Of a DNA stretch of 64,000 nt, positions 15,379 to 23,696 are shown in pieces. The position numbers and the translations under genes are program-made. The DNA lies in the NCBI RefSeq assembly GCF_001274945.1, contig NZ_LILB01000005.1, positions 1,502,686-1,566,685 on the forward strand. The letters run 5' to 3'. Positions within the stretch are counted from its first letter, which is position 1. Each line of letters begins with the position of its first letter. The stretch is from Viridibacillus arvi (GTDB taxonomy: Bacteria > Bacillota > Bacilli > Bacillales_A > Planococcaceae). The notes beneath the pieces were generated by a model, which made no database searches, was not told where the DNA came from, and was given only the letters and a program-made list of their open reading frames with translations.

Positions 15379-17100
15379 TTATATAGCTTCTATCGTCATA
15401 AATTTAATTAGCTGTTTATAGTAAGTATGGTTTTCTTGAAGTTCTTCATGTTTTCCAGAACCAGTAAGCCGACCTTCCTCAAACACTAGAATTTGATCCG
15501 CATGGGTAATTGTCGATAAGCGATGTGCAATAATAACCGTTGTACGTTCTTTCATTACATGCTCAAATGCTTTCTGTACTTCTCTCTCTGAGTCATTATC
15601 AAGGTTAGATGTTGCTTCATCTAATAATAGTATCGCTGGATTTCGGAATAGTGCACGGGCTATCGCAATCCGCTGCCTTTGCCCACCTGATAATTTAATT
15701 CCTCCCTCCCCTACTTCAGTATCTAACCCTTTTTCAAATTGTTGGACAAAATCCCATGCATAAGCGTTTTTTAATGCTCTTATAATATCTGCTTCTAAAA
15801 CGTCACTTTCGCCATAAGTTACATTATCTCGAATTGTTCCATTCATGAGTGGTGCTTCTTGCGATACATACCCAAATAAACTGCGCCACTGCTTTAAATC
15901 GATACTTTCAATAGGCCGTTTTCCAAAGCGAATAGTACCATCTGTTACATCATAAAATCGTTCTATTAACGAAAACATTGTAGTCTTTCCTCCCCCACTG
16001 GAACTAACCAATGCGGTTGTTTTTCCTGCTGGAATCGTAAAGGAAATGCCTTTTAAAAGAGGGGTATCATTGTATTGAAACGCAACATTGTCAAAAGCAA
16101 TCGACTCATTGGAAGACGAGATAGCATTCATCCTATTCCCTTCGATTGGTTCGTTCAAAATTTCTTGTAATCGTTCTGTTGCCCCCATCGCTTTTTGAAG
16201 TGCAGTGAAAAATGTTGCCATTTGCGTAAATGGAATAATAATTTGCACGAGGTAAATCATAATCGCCACAAGTTCACCTGCTGAAATCGTACCTGTTGCT
16301 ACTTTTGCGCCACCATAGCCAAATAATAAAATGAGCACAACCATCATAATGAACGTCATAATCGGTGATAAAATCGCTAAAATTTTTGCTTCCTTCAACC
16401 CAAATTGATACAAATGATGAATTTTTTCTTCTCCATTTTGCTGCTCAAAATTTTCTGTTTGCGAAGTTTTCACGAGTCGAATATTCGTTAATACACGCCC
16501 CAACTGTCCAGTAAAACTAGCAAGCTCGTCTTGATTTGCTTTCGCGATTTTATGCATACGTTGTCCAAGAGGTAGTGTCAATAAAATCGCTACTGGAACT
16601 GCTATTAGCATTAGTAGTGTCATTTTCCAATCAATAATGATTAATATTATTACTGCTCCAACAATAGCAAATAAGCCCGAAATAAAACTAATCAAATGAT
16701 CTGTAATAAGCTCCTTAATAACATTAGAATCTTGCGTAATTCTGCTCATTGTTTCACCAGATTCATGTGCATCAAAGTACGGAATACGTAGCCTTAAAAC
16801 ATGTGCCCATACCGTATTGCGCAAATTAGCCACAATTCTTTCCCCAAGCTTACTCATCATATAAAACGTTATTCCACTCAGTACAGCTTGGGAAATTAGA
16901 AATGCACCTACTAATAATATCGACTGCAACGAAAAGCCAATCGTTGAAAAATCATTAATCATTCTCATCGTAACTAAGGGAACAGCCAATCCGATAAGTG
17001 TTTCAATGATACTTAGTAAAAGAGTGCCTATCGTGAGCTGCTTCGATAATCGATTACTATTAACAAGCTGCCAAATTCCTCTTACAGAGTTATTCATCAT
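15379..17100 (-). CDS. ABC exporter, TMD-NBD half transporter (BmrA/LmrA type)
   Basis: 574 aa from ATG 17100. Residues ~1-310 form the six-TM export domain; the NBD follows with Walker A SSSGGGKTT, Q-loop YVSQEAPL, signature LSGGQRQRIAIARAL, Walker B ILLLDEATSNLD and H-loop IIAHRLST. It probably acts as a homodimer exporting drugs or lipids. The ATG overlaps the end of the MerR gene and SD GGAGGTG lies inside that gene, so the two are coupled. Confidence 0.92.
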   Translation of the reverse strand: MMNNSVRGIWQLVNSNRLSKQLTIGTLLLSIIETLIGLAVPLVTMRMINDFSTIGFSLQSILLVGAFLISQAVLSGITFYMMSKLGERIVANLRNTVWAHVLRLRIPYFDAHESGETMSRITQDSNVIKELITDHLISFISGLFAIVGAVIILIIIDWKMTLLMLIAVPVAILLTLPLGQRMHKIAKANQDELASFTGQLGRVLTNIRLVKTSQTENFEQQNGEEKIHHLYQFGLKEAKILAILSPIMTFIMMVVLILLFGYGGAKVATGTISAGELVAIMIYLVQIIIPFTQMATFFTALQKAMGATERLQEILNEPIEGNRMNAISSSNESIAFDNVAFQYNDTPLLKGISFTIPAGKTTALVSSSGGGKTTMFSLIERFYDVTDGTIRFGKRPIESIDLKQWRSLFGYVSQEAPLMNGTIRDNVTYGESDVLEADIIRALKNAYAWDFVQQFEKGLDTEVGEGGIKLSGGQRQRIAIARALFRNPAILLLDEATSNLDNDSEREVQKAFEHVMKERTTVIIAHRLSTITHADQILVFEEGRLTGSGKHEELQENHTYYKQLIKFMTIEAI

Positions 17101-17830
17101 CCACACCTCCGTACACCCCAAATCTTTCAACCTGGGACATCAACCACTCTTCCTCTTCCTTTGTAAAGGGTGTAGGAAATAACCATTCATCAAATTGAAT
17201 ATCATTATAATCCTTTAATACTTCTGCCAACTCTACTACCATATCTTGTGGAATTAGTGAGAATAACTGTTCGATTAACGATTTCAAATTTTCATCTTGA
17301 ATTGGTTGAATGTATGCTTGCTTCAACCGATTTGCTAAATCTATGTATTTTTGATTTGATTCAATAATATTCATTCCATAAAAGTCATATATGCGCTCAA
17401 CTAACTCATCAGGTACTATACTTTTCAAATAGTCCATTTGTTCATCCTCTTTTAGTAAGTTAAAAATCACCGATAAAAAAATGGTTGTATCGATTACTTC
17501 ACTTCGTTTTCCTATTTCAATCGCCTGATCCAAGCTAGCAATAACACGATCAATTTGGTTACGCTTCTTCTCTAGTTGTAGTTTTTGAAACCTTAATGAT
17601 TCTATTAGCTGCTGTTCCTCATTACGTAAAACCTCCTCAATCTCCTCCAACGAGTAATCTAAATATTTTAATGTCACTATTTTTTGAATGGTTTCAATGC
17701 TAGCGTCATTGTAATAACGATGACCCGCATCTGAAATAAAGCACGGTTCTAGCAATCCCTTTTCACTATAAAATCGTAACGCTCGTACCGTTAGCCCCGT
17801 CTTTTTCGCAAATTGACCAATTGAATACAT
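17090..17830 (-). CDS. MerR-family regulator
   Basis: 246 aa. N-terminal MerR winged helix (MYSIGQFAKKTGLTVRALRF, then GLLEPCFI, GHRYYND), coiled coil about 75-115 (EEQQLIESLRFQKLQLEKKR), and a C-terminal ~130-residue effector domain without the metal-binding cysteine pattern. It probably senses an organic compound and controls the exporter gene it overlaps, as in BmrR/Mta-type pairs. This is inferred from operon structure. Confidence 0.9.
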   Translation of the reverse strand: MYSIGQFAKKTGLTVRALRFYSEKGLLEPCFISDAGHRYYNDASIETIQKIVTLKYLDYSLEEIEEVLRNEEQQLIESLRFQKLQLEKKRNQIDRVIASLDQAIEIGKRSEVIDTTIFLSVIFNLLKEDEQMDYLKSIVPDELVERIYDFYGMNIIESNQKYIDLANRLKQAYIQPIQDENLKSLIEQLFSLIPQDMVVELAEVLKDYNDIQFDEWLFPTPFTKEEEEWLMSQVERFGVYGGVDDE

Positions 17831-18104
17831 ATTTTCATCTCCCTTTTCTTAAGTATAATATCTACCGTTACGTCAGATGCAACTACTTTAATTCACTTTA
17901 CAAAAAAAAGAACACAACCTATTGCGTTCTATAATAAATGAAGATTTTATATTTAATTAGTATGACGATTTTAATCAACTTTTACATTACGAATATCCCT
18001 TCGGAATACCTAATGGGCTGGCACCCCAATAAAATAAAGCGTTAATCTTACTTAGACCAAAGCACTCGTTTAGCTTTGTACAGTAACCCACTCCTACATA
18101 AACA

Positions 18105-18138
18105 AAAAAGATCGAATCCTTTAAGGAATCGATCTTTT
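18105..18138. terminator. Hairpin, bidirectional terminator
   Basis: AAAAGATCGA/TCGATCTTTT with a short inner loop. No gene ends directly beside it. Confidence 0.65.
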
Positions 18139-18183
18139 ACTTCAAATGTTCGTTTCTATCTATTTTCATATGTTTAAAAATAA

Positions 18184-18211
18184 AAAAACATCTTAGATAA
18201 GATGTTTTTTC
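18184..18211. terminator. Hairpin, terminator-like
   Basis: AAAAAACATCTTA/AAGATGTTTTTT. It lies just right of site M and could end transcription in either direction. Confidence 0.6.
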
Positions 18212-18222
18212 TAACTTGCTTA

Positions 18223-18249
18223 TTCAACTAAAGCACCCCGTTAGTTCAA
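18223..18249 (-). repeat. attC-like site M (collapsed simple site)
   Basis: TTCAACTAA-AGCACCCCG-TTAGTTCAA. The R' arm is joined directly to the L''-spacer-R'' end, without the central hairpin. This fits a deletion between the ACTAA of R' and the ACTAA of L''. It lies 25 nt from the stop of the 98-aa gene copy 2. Confidence 0.78.
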
Positions 18250-18690
18250 CAAGATAATTTTTTAACTTGTTAGCTTAACCTCGTGTTATTTTTTCATTTT
18301 TCTTAATTAAAAATATTAGTAAAACTAAAATAATAATGACGAATATGTGTATTATTACTTGGACAATTTTATTGTCGAATAGCACACCGAATAACATAAT
18401 AGGTACCGATGCTATATTTACAATTAGTTCCACATTAGGTACTTCAATTCCCATAATAGCTAATATTGCAGCACCAATAATAATACCAGCACAGCACAAT
18501 ACTAATATAAATAACCATTTTATTATATGTAATATTACAATAAACATTCTCTCAAAAAAATTTTGAAACATATAAACCTCTTTCTAACTACTTCTTATAT
18601 AGAAAGAATTATAGACTATTCATCAAACCATTAATACAAGCAAAAAAAACATTTTGATTCTTTAATAATACTGCCCCTTTAGTTGAAGAA
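18244..18690 (-). repeat. Duplicated cassette, copy 2
   Basis: Near-identical to 11686-12145. Differences are scattered single bases. Copy 1 is bordered on its left by a full site (G), this copy by a collapsed site (M). Confidence 0.85.
18275..18571 (-). CDS. Small three-TM membrane protein (copy 2)
   Basis: 98 aa, nearly identical to the product of 11717-12013, with the same start, ribosome site and length. Changes are conservative (V to A, V to I, I to V, A to I in hydrophobic segments), which suggests selection on both copies or a recent duplication. Function unknown. Confidence 0.8.
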   Translation of the reverse strand: MFQNFFERMFIVILHIIKWLFILVLCCAGIIIGAAILAIMGIEVPNVELIVNIASVPIMLFGVLFDNKIVQVIIHIFVIIILVLLIFLIKKNEKITRG

Positions 18691-18745
18691 GAAAAAGGAG
18701 CTGTCTGGACAACCGACGAACTTGTACTAAAGCACCCCTTTATTT
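18666..18745 (-). repeat. attC-like site N (diverged, full length)
   Basis: ACTGCCCCTTTAGTTGAAG, A-run, broken hairpin GGAGCTGTCTGG-ACAACC, L'' ACTAAA, spacer GCACCC, R'' CTTTATT. Confidence 0.68.
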
Positions 18746-18774
18746 TAAGAAGGTGAATAAATCCTATGTATCAT

Positions 18775-19377
18775 TTAAAGGAAGCCAATCCAACTATGTC
18801 CTTCTGGGAATTGTTTTTTTAAAGATAGTTTAAGCCATTCCATTTCTTTTGGTAATAGCAATGGGAGGATAGTTTGAAAGTCCTTAAAATCCTTTTCCCT
18901 CACTTGTTTTGAGCCAGCCTTATAAAGAAGCTGGACTTCTGGTTTTATATAAGGTGTACCATTATTTGTCCATTGGAATATTTCGTTCTTTCCTTTTTTA
19001 ATAGACTTTTCTCTTCTATATATCCAATCATTATTTTCACTGTCAATTAGCATAATTTGAAATGTCCAGGGTGAATCCTCATTTTTACTAACCCATATAT
19101 CATTTGTTGACTCTAAATACTCTCCATCTTTCCAAGGTTTGAGTTTGCCAGCCTCTGCTTTGTATAAAATCCAATCTACCTTTAGAGATTGGTACACAAC
19201 TTGTTGCTCTTCTCGAAAAATAACTACATCTATATCACTGTGTTCTCTACTCTTTTTACCTAAATGTAAATCCAATGCCCATCCTCCCGCAATGCCCCAC
19301 ATAGATGGAATATGAGCGAACACTTCTTTAATTTCAATAACGGATAATGGTGACCAATTATCTATATCTGTTCTCAA
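18775..19377 (-). CDS. Nucleotidyltransferase, ANT-like aminoglycoside adenylyltransferase family
   Basis: 200 aa. Nucleotidyltransferase motif GGWALDLHLG (31-40) and HSDIDV (46-51), with the two metal-binding Asp residues in DID. The fold fits the aminoglycoside-2''-adenylyltransferase-type domain that also occurs in many uncharacterised chromosomal proteins. It could adenylylate an aminoglycoside or another small molecule; resistance is not shown. It is a single gene between sites N and O. The start region is not preceded by a strong SD. Confidence 0.82.
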   Translation of the reverse strand: MRTDIDNWSPLSVIEIKEVFAHIPSMWGIAGGWALDLHLGKKSREHSDIDVVIFREEQQVVYQSLKVDWILYKAEAGKLKPWKDGEYLESTNDIWVSKNEDSPWTFQIMLIDSENNDWIYRREKSIKKGKNEIFQWTNNGTPYIKPEVQLLYKAGSKQVREKDFKDFQTILPLLLPKEMEWLKLSLKKQFPEGHSWIGFL

Positions 19378-19430
19378 GTTTTTTGACTCCTCAATTATTT
19401 TTTAGTATCACTTTAATATTACCCCTTATT

Positions 19431-19499
19431 GTACTAACCTGCCTCTTTAGTTCAATAAGAAAAAAAGCCACCTAAGTAGTTATTTCATGGTAGTTGAGC
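19431..19499 (-). repeat. attC-like site O (left part clear, right part diverged)
   Basis: TTGTACTAACCTGCCTCTTTAG-TTCAATAAG, A-run and GCCACC; the 5' (R''-L'') end is recognisable only as GTAGTTGA. It lies about 15 nt from the Nudix stop. Confidence 0.6.
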
Positions 19500-19513
19500 A
19501 AGGAATACAATTT

Positions 19514-19981
19514 TTATCTTAACCAATCCAATTCTATCGCTCGCTCTTTAGCAATATCTAGAATCTGTATCCTAGACTCATTTCCTAATTCTACTTTAGA
19601 GATTATTTGTTTAGCAGTTTCAAAATTAGAGATTACATACCCTGATTTTTCAAAATCGAATGTATAAGGTAGAAATTTTACAGCCTTTACTAAAAACCAC
19701 ACTGTATATGTATCAGATGCTTGCCAATACCACGATGCAAATGGAATCCTCTTAGAATTAAGTATCATGCCTACTTCCTCCATAGCTTCACGTTCAAGTG
19801 CTTCATCAATGCTTTCGTTCTCTTCAATTCTTCCACCAATAGTCGTTAAGAGCTTTTCTTCTTTATCCCATGCCATAACAATTGTTCCGTTTTCCGTTAT
19901 TGGAATACAATGTACACCTGCAATTCTTTTATCTTCAGGTAAATCAATTATGTATTTAACATAGTCAGTTCCCCACTTCAT
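19514..19981 (-). CDS. Nudix hydrolase
   Basis: 155 aa. Complete Nudix box at residues 50-71: GRIEEN-E-SIDEALE-RE-AM-EE-VG fits GX5EX7REUXEEXGU. Nudix enzymes hydrolyse nucleoside diphosphate derivatives with Mg2+; the substrate is unknown. It is a single gene between sites O and P, start 70 nt from P. Confidence 0.9.
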   Translation of the reverse strand: MKWGTDYVKYIIDLPEDKRIAGVHCIPITENGTIVMAWDKEEKLLTTIGGRIEENESIDEALEREAMEEVGMILNSKRIPFASWYWQASDTYTVWFLVKAVKFLPYTFDFEKSGYVISNFETAKQIISKVELGNESRIQILDIAKERAIELDWLR

Positions 19982-20050
19982 ACAAAGTCCTTTTGTAATA
20001 CTTCGCCTAAAGACATCCTTTTTCCTTTTAACTACAACAGCATTCTGTTA

Positions 20051-20139
20051 TTGAACTAACCTGCCCCGTTAGTTCAATAAAGAAAAAAGAGCCTTCTGAA
20101 CAGCTCAAAGGTCTTCTACTAAAGCACCTCGTTAGCTTA
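20051..20139 (-). repeat. attC-like site P (full)
   Basis: R' TTGAACTAAC, spacer CTGCCCC, L' GTTAGTTCAA (together a perfect 27-nt simple site), hairpin GAGCCTT-CTG-AACAGCTC (20089-20106), L'' ACTAAA, spacer GCACCTC, R'' GTTAGCTTA. Confidence 0.82.
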
Positions 20140-20223
20140 ACAATCAAATTTGTTGACCATCTAAGTATACATAACAAAAATCAGGGGAATCTTTAGTTAA
20201 CTTTAAAAATCGGAGGTGAAATA

Positions 20224-20697
20224 ATGAAGATTTTACTACTAACAATCATTGTCTTATCTAACTTACTACTATTACCAACTTCATCAATTAAAGCAGCGAA
20301 CAGCTCGACATCAATTTATGAAAACGTAAATCCAAAGTTAATTTATCCTGATAATCATGGTAAATCTTTTATTAGTGAAGATGAATTTTATAGCACCTTA
20401 GATAAAAATATTTATGAAGAGTATATCAATGCAGCATTTAGTATGCGTCAAAAAATCACTTTTAAGGATTTGCCAGATATTGAAGAAGTATTTAATCAGA
20501 AAACTCGTAATGCATATAAAAAAATGAATCTGCAAAAACAGACTCATGTAGACCCTAATCGGCAAGTGTATTTTTTTGCATCTTTTCACCAAAATGAAAC
20601 AGAAGAGTTCCATAAATTTGTTGTTATAGACGCCGAAACGAAAGTCGAACTTATGGGTGGAAATAGTTATCATAAGTACTTCAATCCTTATAAATAA
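20224..20697 (+). CDS. Small secreted protein, unknown function
   Basis: 157 aa. Signal peptide MKILLLTIIVLSNLLLL with cleavage near SIKAA, then a ~130-residue mature domain with FISEDEFYSTLDKNIYEEY and a C-terminal HKYFNPYK. Family not recognised. SD GGAGGTGA precedes ATG 20224. It reads on the plus strand, against the array, and lies between sites P and Q with its own terminator. Confidence 0.85.
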   Translation: MKILLLTIIVLSNLLLLPTSSIKAANSSTSIYENVNPKLIYPDNHGKSFISEDEFYSTLDKNIYEEYINAAFSMRQKITFKDLPDIEEVFNQKTRNAYKKMNLQKQTHVDPNRQVYFFASFHQNETEEFHKFVVIDAETKVELMGGNSYHKYFNPYK

Positions 20698-20699
20698 AC

Positions 20700-20732
20700 T
20701 AAAACCATCAATTACATTGGTGGTTTTTTTAA
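20700..20732 (+). terminator. Terminator of the secreted protein gene
   Basis: AACCATCAAT/ATTGGTGGTT followed by TTTTT, starting a few bases past the stop. Confidence 0.85.
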
Positions 20733-20757
20733 ATAGAAAGTAAACTACTTGATATTA

Positions 20758-20783
20758 TTCAACTAAAGCACCCGTTAGTTGAA
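20758..20783 (-). repeat. attC-like site Q (collapsed, perfect inverted repeat)
   Basis: TTCAACTAA-AGCACCCG-TTAGTTGAA. The arms extend outward to 12 bp (TTATTCAACTAA). It has the same deletion form as site M. Confidence 0.8.
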
Positions 20784-21070
20784 TAAGCACCTTCCTTTTA
20801 ACACATTATGGTCGAACTGCGAAGGAACTTACTGTGTTCAAAATAAATTTTTGATATGAAACTTTTATAACTCTCTTTCGTAAATAAATAGATAACAACT
20901 TTTATGGAGGTGTTTTTATGGGATGGAATTAAATACATATGGAATCTTCTTCTTATTTAAAACATCGACAAAACAGCCAATCTTTGGTTGTTTTTTCTGT
21001 TATATAAATGTTTTCAATCTTATGTTTCGCTTTATGTGTCAAATGCGACATAAAAACTCCCATTCTCATC
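20784..21070. other. Gene-less interval between sites Q and R
   Basis: It holds SD GGAGGTG followed by ATGGGATGGAATTAA, a four-codon frame that may be the cut 5' end of a lost gene, and a hairpin AACAGCCAA/TTGGTTGTTTTTT at 20973-20998. The 81-residue frame at 20923 continues into site R and is not credible. Confidence 0.4.
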
Positions 21071-21160
21071 TTCAACTAAACTGCCCCGTTAGTTCAATAA
21101 AGAAAAAAGAGCTGCAAACGCAACTCAATGATCTTCAAGTAAAGCACCCCGTTAGTGCAA
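21071..21160 (-). repeat. attC-like site R (full)
   Basis: R' TTCAACTAAA, spacer CTGCCCC, L' GTTAGTTCAA, hairpin GAGCTGC-AAAC-GCAACTC (21109-21126), L'' AGTAAA, spacer GCACCCC, R'' GTTAGTGCAA. It lies 11 nt from the VanZ-fragment stop. Confidence 0.82.
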
Positions 21161-21171
21161 TAAGATAGGTA

Positions 21172-21414
21172 TTAAATATGTCCATTTGACGCTTCCTTAG
21201 AAGAGGGAATACCTCGCAATTTAGAATTGAGAAGTTTCCAAGTTATGAACCCTAAAAATGTTCCAATAGTATTTAATATTACATCATCTACATCCACGGA
21301 ACGCCCCATAGGCATAGAAAACTGCACCATTTCAATAAACAAAGAAAACAGAAATCCTGTGAATCCACATTTTCTGCAAATACAAAGAATCCATTTTGAA
21401 AAAAGATTGATCAA
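21172..21414 (-). pseudogene. VanZ-like protein, C-terminal fragment
   Basis: 80 aa keep the family pattern FSLFIEMVQF...GRSVDVDDVILNTIG of VanZ-like membrane proteins. The N-terminal membrane segments are missing; sequence upstream (21415-21560) has no continuous frame joining it, so the gene is broken. Confidence 0.7.
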
Positions 21415-21573
21415 AATGGATTCTTCATTTGTGAATGCAGATTGTGTTTTTATAAAAAGTTTGAGTAAAACTCATAGAATTCCTTCAAAAAACGGTTTGA
21501 ATAGTCGGCTGAATAAACATTCAACTTTTATAAAACGGTATAATTGCTGTTTTGATAATTAAGATTGGATATT

Positions 21574-22062
21574 TTATTTGATTTCCTCAGCCAGCTCCAA
21601 AATAATTCCTTCTGGCCCACGAACGTAGCATAATTTATAAGCGTTTTCGTAGTTTTGTATCTCACCAATAAGTTCTGCGCCTATCTTTGTCAATTTGGTA
21701 ACAAGGGCTTCAATATCTTCAACAGCAAAGGCAATATGCCGGATACCCAGAGTATTTGCTAAAGGACGCTGTATGCTATTTTCATCTGATGGCGTGTGAA
21801 ATTTTACTAGTTCTATATTTGCGTCACCTTCTGGCGTTCGCAACACTACTAATTCTATATTTGCGTCATCTTCTGGCGTTCGTAACATTTCAACTTCCTC
21901 TTTAACGTCTTGAAGCCCCATTAACCGCTCCATCCGCTCCACCCACTCGCCTTCCACTTTTCCTTCCCCAAGCATTTCAAGGCCAAAGTCAAGAAAAAAC
22001 GCTTTCGCGGCAGGAAGATCATTGACTATTATACCCACATGATCTATTCTATGGATTTTCAT
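21574..22062 (-). CDS. VOC/glyoxalase-family protein with internal 14-aa duplication
   Basis: 162 aa, VOC fold with two halves. Likely metal ligands are H in RIDHVGI (8), E in IELVKF, H in IRHIAFAVED and E in IILELAEE. It resembles methylmalonyl-CoA epimerase/glyoxalase I-like proteins. LRTPEDDANIELVV is immediately repeated as LRTPEGDANIELVK, a 42-bp in-frame duplication (about 21800-21883) in the strand that brings a metal-ligand Glu. The duplication may disturb or change the site. The fold is certain, the substrate unknown. Confidence 0.88.
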   Translation of the reverse strand: MKIHRIDHVGIIVNDLPAAKAFFLDFGLEMLGEGKVEGEWVERMERLMGLQDVKEEVEMLRTPEDDANIELVVLRTPEGDANIELVKFHTPSDENSIQRPLANTLGIRHIAFAVEDIEALVTKLTKIGAELIGEIQNYENAYKLCYVRGPEGIILELAEEIK

Positions 22063-22204
22063 ATCTCATACCACCTTTTTCCTAATTTCATCACATATGT
22101 CTCCTAAAGATTTCTTCTCGATTGCTTAATAACTTTTCCTCTTAACGGAACAATTTATTTTCAATTAACAATTCATTAATCCACCTTTTATTCAGATGTT
22201 CTTT

Positions 22205-22241
22205 CCCTTCATTATAAAAAAGCCCCTTTAGATAACCATAT
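22205..22241 (-). terminator. Hairpin terminator
   Basis: CCCTTTAGATA/TATCCAAAGGG with GCTTTTTTATAA following on the minus strand. Similar to the terminator at 982-1022. The gene it would serve lies to its right, but between it and the Nudix gene lies site S. Confidence 0.65.
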
Positions 22242-22296
22242 CCAAAGGGAAAAAGTATCGCAACTTTTACAAACGTCGCAACTCTATTTCAAACCT

Positions 22297-22334
22297 ACAG
22301 CTCAAAGATCTTCTACTAAAGCCCTTGTTAGTAA
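22297..22334 (-). repeat. attC-like site S (R''-L'' side only)
   Basis: CAGCTC (3' hairpin arm), AAAGATCTTCT, L'' ACTAAA, spacer GCCCTT, R'' GTTAGTAAA. The Nudix stop is 3 nt away. The L'-R' half is missing. Confidence 0.7.
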
Positions 22335-22337
22335 AAG

Positions 22338-22799
22338 TTAATTTATATCTCCAAGATAAACTGGAGAATTTTCACCATTTAAATATCCAATTATATATTT
22401 TCTTAACTCCTTAGGGTATAGCCTGAAATTTAATAGATCCTCAATACGAACCCACTCAATACCTACCTGATGATTATCAGGATTTGTTGGTTTTATTGGA
22501 TTTTCAGTTCTGCTTAGCTGACACAAAAAATAATATTCTATTTGATGAACATCAAAATCAATTTCAGCATATTCATGATGTTTCCCTATATACTCCCTGA
22601 TATGTAATAATTCTTGGATATCTATATTAAGTCCAATTTCTTCAATACACTCTCTTTTTAAAGTGGTATAGAATGTTTCACCATGATTTTGACCTCCACC
22701 AGGACAAAGAAAAAAATAACCCTCGTCATCTTGATTTTTAGTTAATAATATTTTTTCCCCATCTAAAATAATTGCCTTTACTGAGTTTCTAACTTTCAT
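22338..22799 (-). CDS. Nudix hydrolase
   Basis: 153 aa from ATG 22799 (SD GGAGGG; the frame runs open to 22853 but the upstream part is repeat-derived). Nudix box at residues 35-56: GGQNHG-E-TFYTTLK-RE-CI-EE-IG. It begins MKVRNSVKAIILDG, typical of small ADP-ribose or nucleotide Nudix enzymes. It is not a copy of the Nudix gene at 19514. It is a single gene between S and T. Confidence 0.9.
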   Translation of the reverse strand: MKVRNSVKAIILDGEKILLTKNQDDEGYFFLCPGGGQNHGETFYTTLKRECIEEIGLNIDIQELLHIREYIGKHHEYAEIDFDVHQIEYYFLCQLSRTENPIKPTNPDNHQVGIEWVRIEDLLNFRLYPKELRKYIIGYLNGENSPVYLGDIN

Positions 22800-22848
22800 A
22801 TCTTTCCCTCCTTTCTTTTTGGCTATATCCAAATTACAGCATTTATTA

Positions 22849-22874
22849 TTCAACTAATCTGCCCAAACCTCTAG
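22849..22874 (-). repeat. attC-like site T (diverged half)
   Basis: TTCAACTAATCTGCCC then AAACCTCTAG; only R' and the spacer are conserved. Confidence 0.55.
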
Positions 22875-22937
22875 AGGAGTATATGTAATTTAATAACATA
22901 ATCTCTGATACGGTATACCTTTCTCGTAGAAATGCTA

Positions 22938-23474
22938 TTAATTCTTTTCCACTCGGTAATAACCTCTGCAAAATACTGAGTTCTTCGGTTTAATGACAAT
23001 TAAAAATGAATTTATGATATCAGAGGAAGAAATCCATAAGTTTATCCAACTTACAAATAATAAAATTGATTTAATATTCCCTGATACATAGAATGAGACA
23101 ATGGCAGGCACTACGGATAATCCAATGAGGGGCAGGCTCATAAAGATCCAAAATCTCGTTTTGGATAAGACTGCATTTGTATGTAGCCAAAAAAAGGTTC
23201 CGCGAAATGTTAAGCTAATATCACCTTTTTTGTTTATCACAACAATGTGAAGGGATTCGTGAATGATGAAGACAAAGATACCTATTAAGATGAGAGCAAA
23301 TGTATTGATAGGAACGGACCATGCATCGAAGAAAAGGGACATCAGAAAAATGGTGATCTGGAGCAAATAAACAAACTTCATAAAGTGCTTTCGAAACCAA
23401 TTATTCTTTATAAAAGGGATCCATTCTACCAAATCCATACTTATTTGCGGTAAATGACGAAACCATATTATCAT
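22938..23474 (-). CDS. DUF3267 putative membrane zinc protease-like protein
   Basis: 178 aa with about four membrane segments. HESLH at about residue 89-93 fits the HExxH zinc motif of DUF3267 proteins; a preceding segment IGIFVFIIHESLHI is hydrophobic. Substrate unknown. It is a single gene between sites T and U. ATG 23474 has no strong SD. Confidence 0.78.
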   Translation of the reverse strand: MIIWFRHLPQISMDLVEWIPFIKNNWFRKHFMKFVYLLQITIFLMSLFFDAWSVPINTFALILIGIFVFIIHESLHIVVINKKGDISLTFRGTFFWLHTNAVLSKTRFWIFMSLPLIGLSVVPAIVSFYVSGNIKSILLFVSWINLWISSSDIINSFLIVIKPKNSVFCRGYYRVEKN

Positions 23475-23696
23475 AAGCTTCCACTCCCTCTTTTTGCTGA
23501 TTCCAACGTTTTAAATGATTTCATCCCTACAATTCCCCCTTTTAGAAAAAATTCGTTTCTAGTGTACAGAATCCCTTATCTAAAACTCCTTAGCTCCAAC
23601 TATCTAGTAATTGTCCATTACTATACTTCTCATTACCACTTATATAGAACCTCACCCTTCAATTCGATCTTTACAACAAAAGTTCATTCCTGCTTA

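Larger units (their letters stand above)
17831..18222. other. Gene-free stretch with two hairpins
   Basis: MerR promoter region (TATAATATCTACCGT... on the plus strand near 17855) and hairpins at 18105-18138 and 18184-18211. No supported gene. Confidence 0.4.

Noticed and set aside
20923-21168. 81-residue plus-strand frame
   Set aside because: The last third is repeat site R read as protein; no SD at its start.
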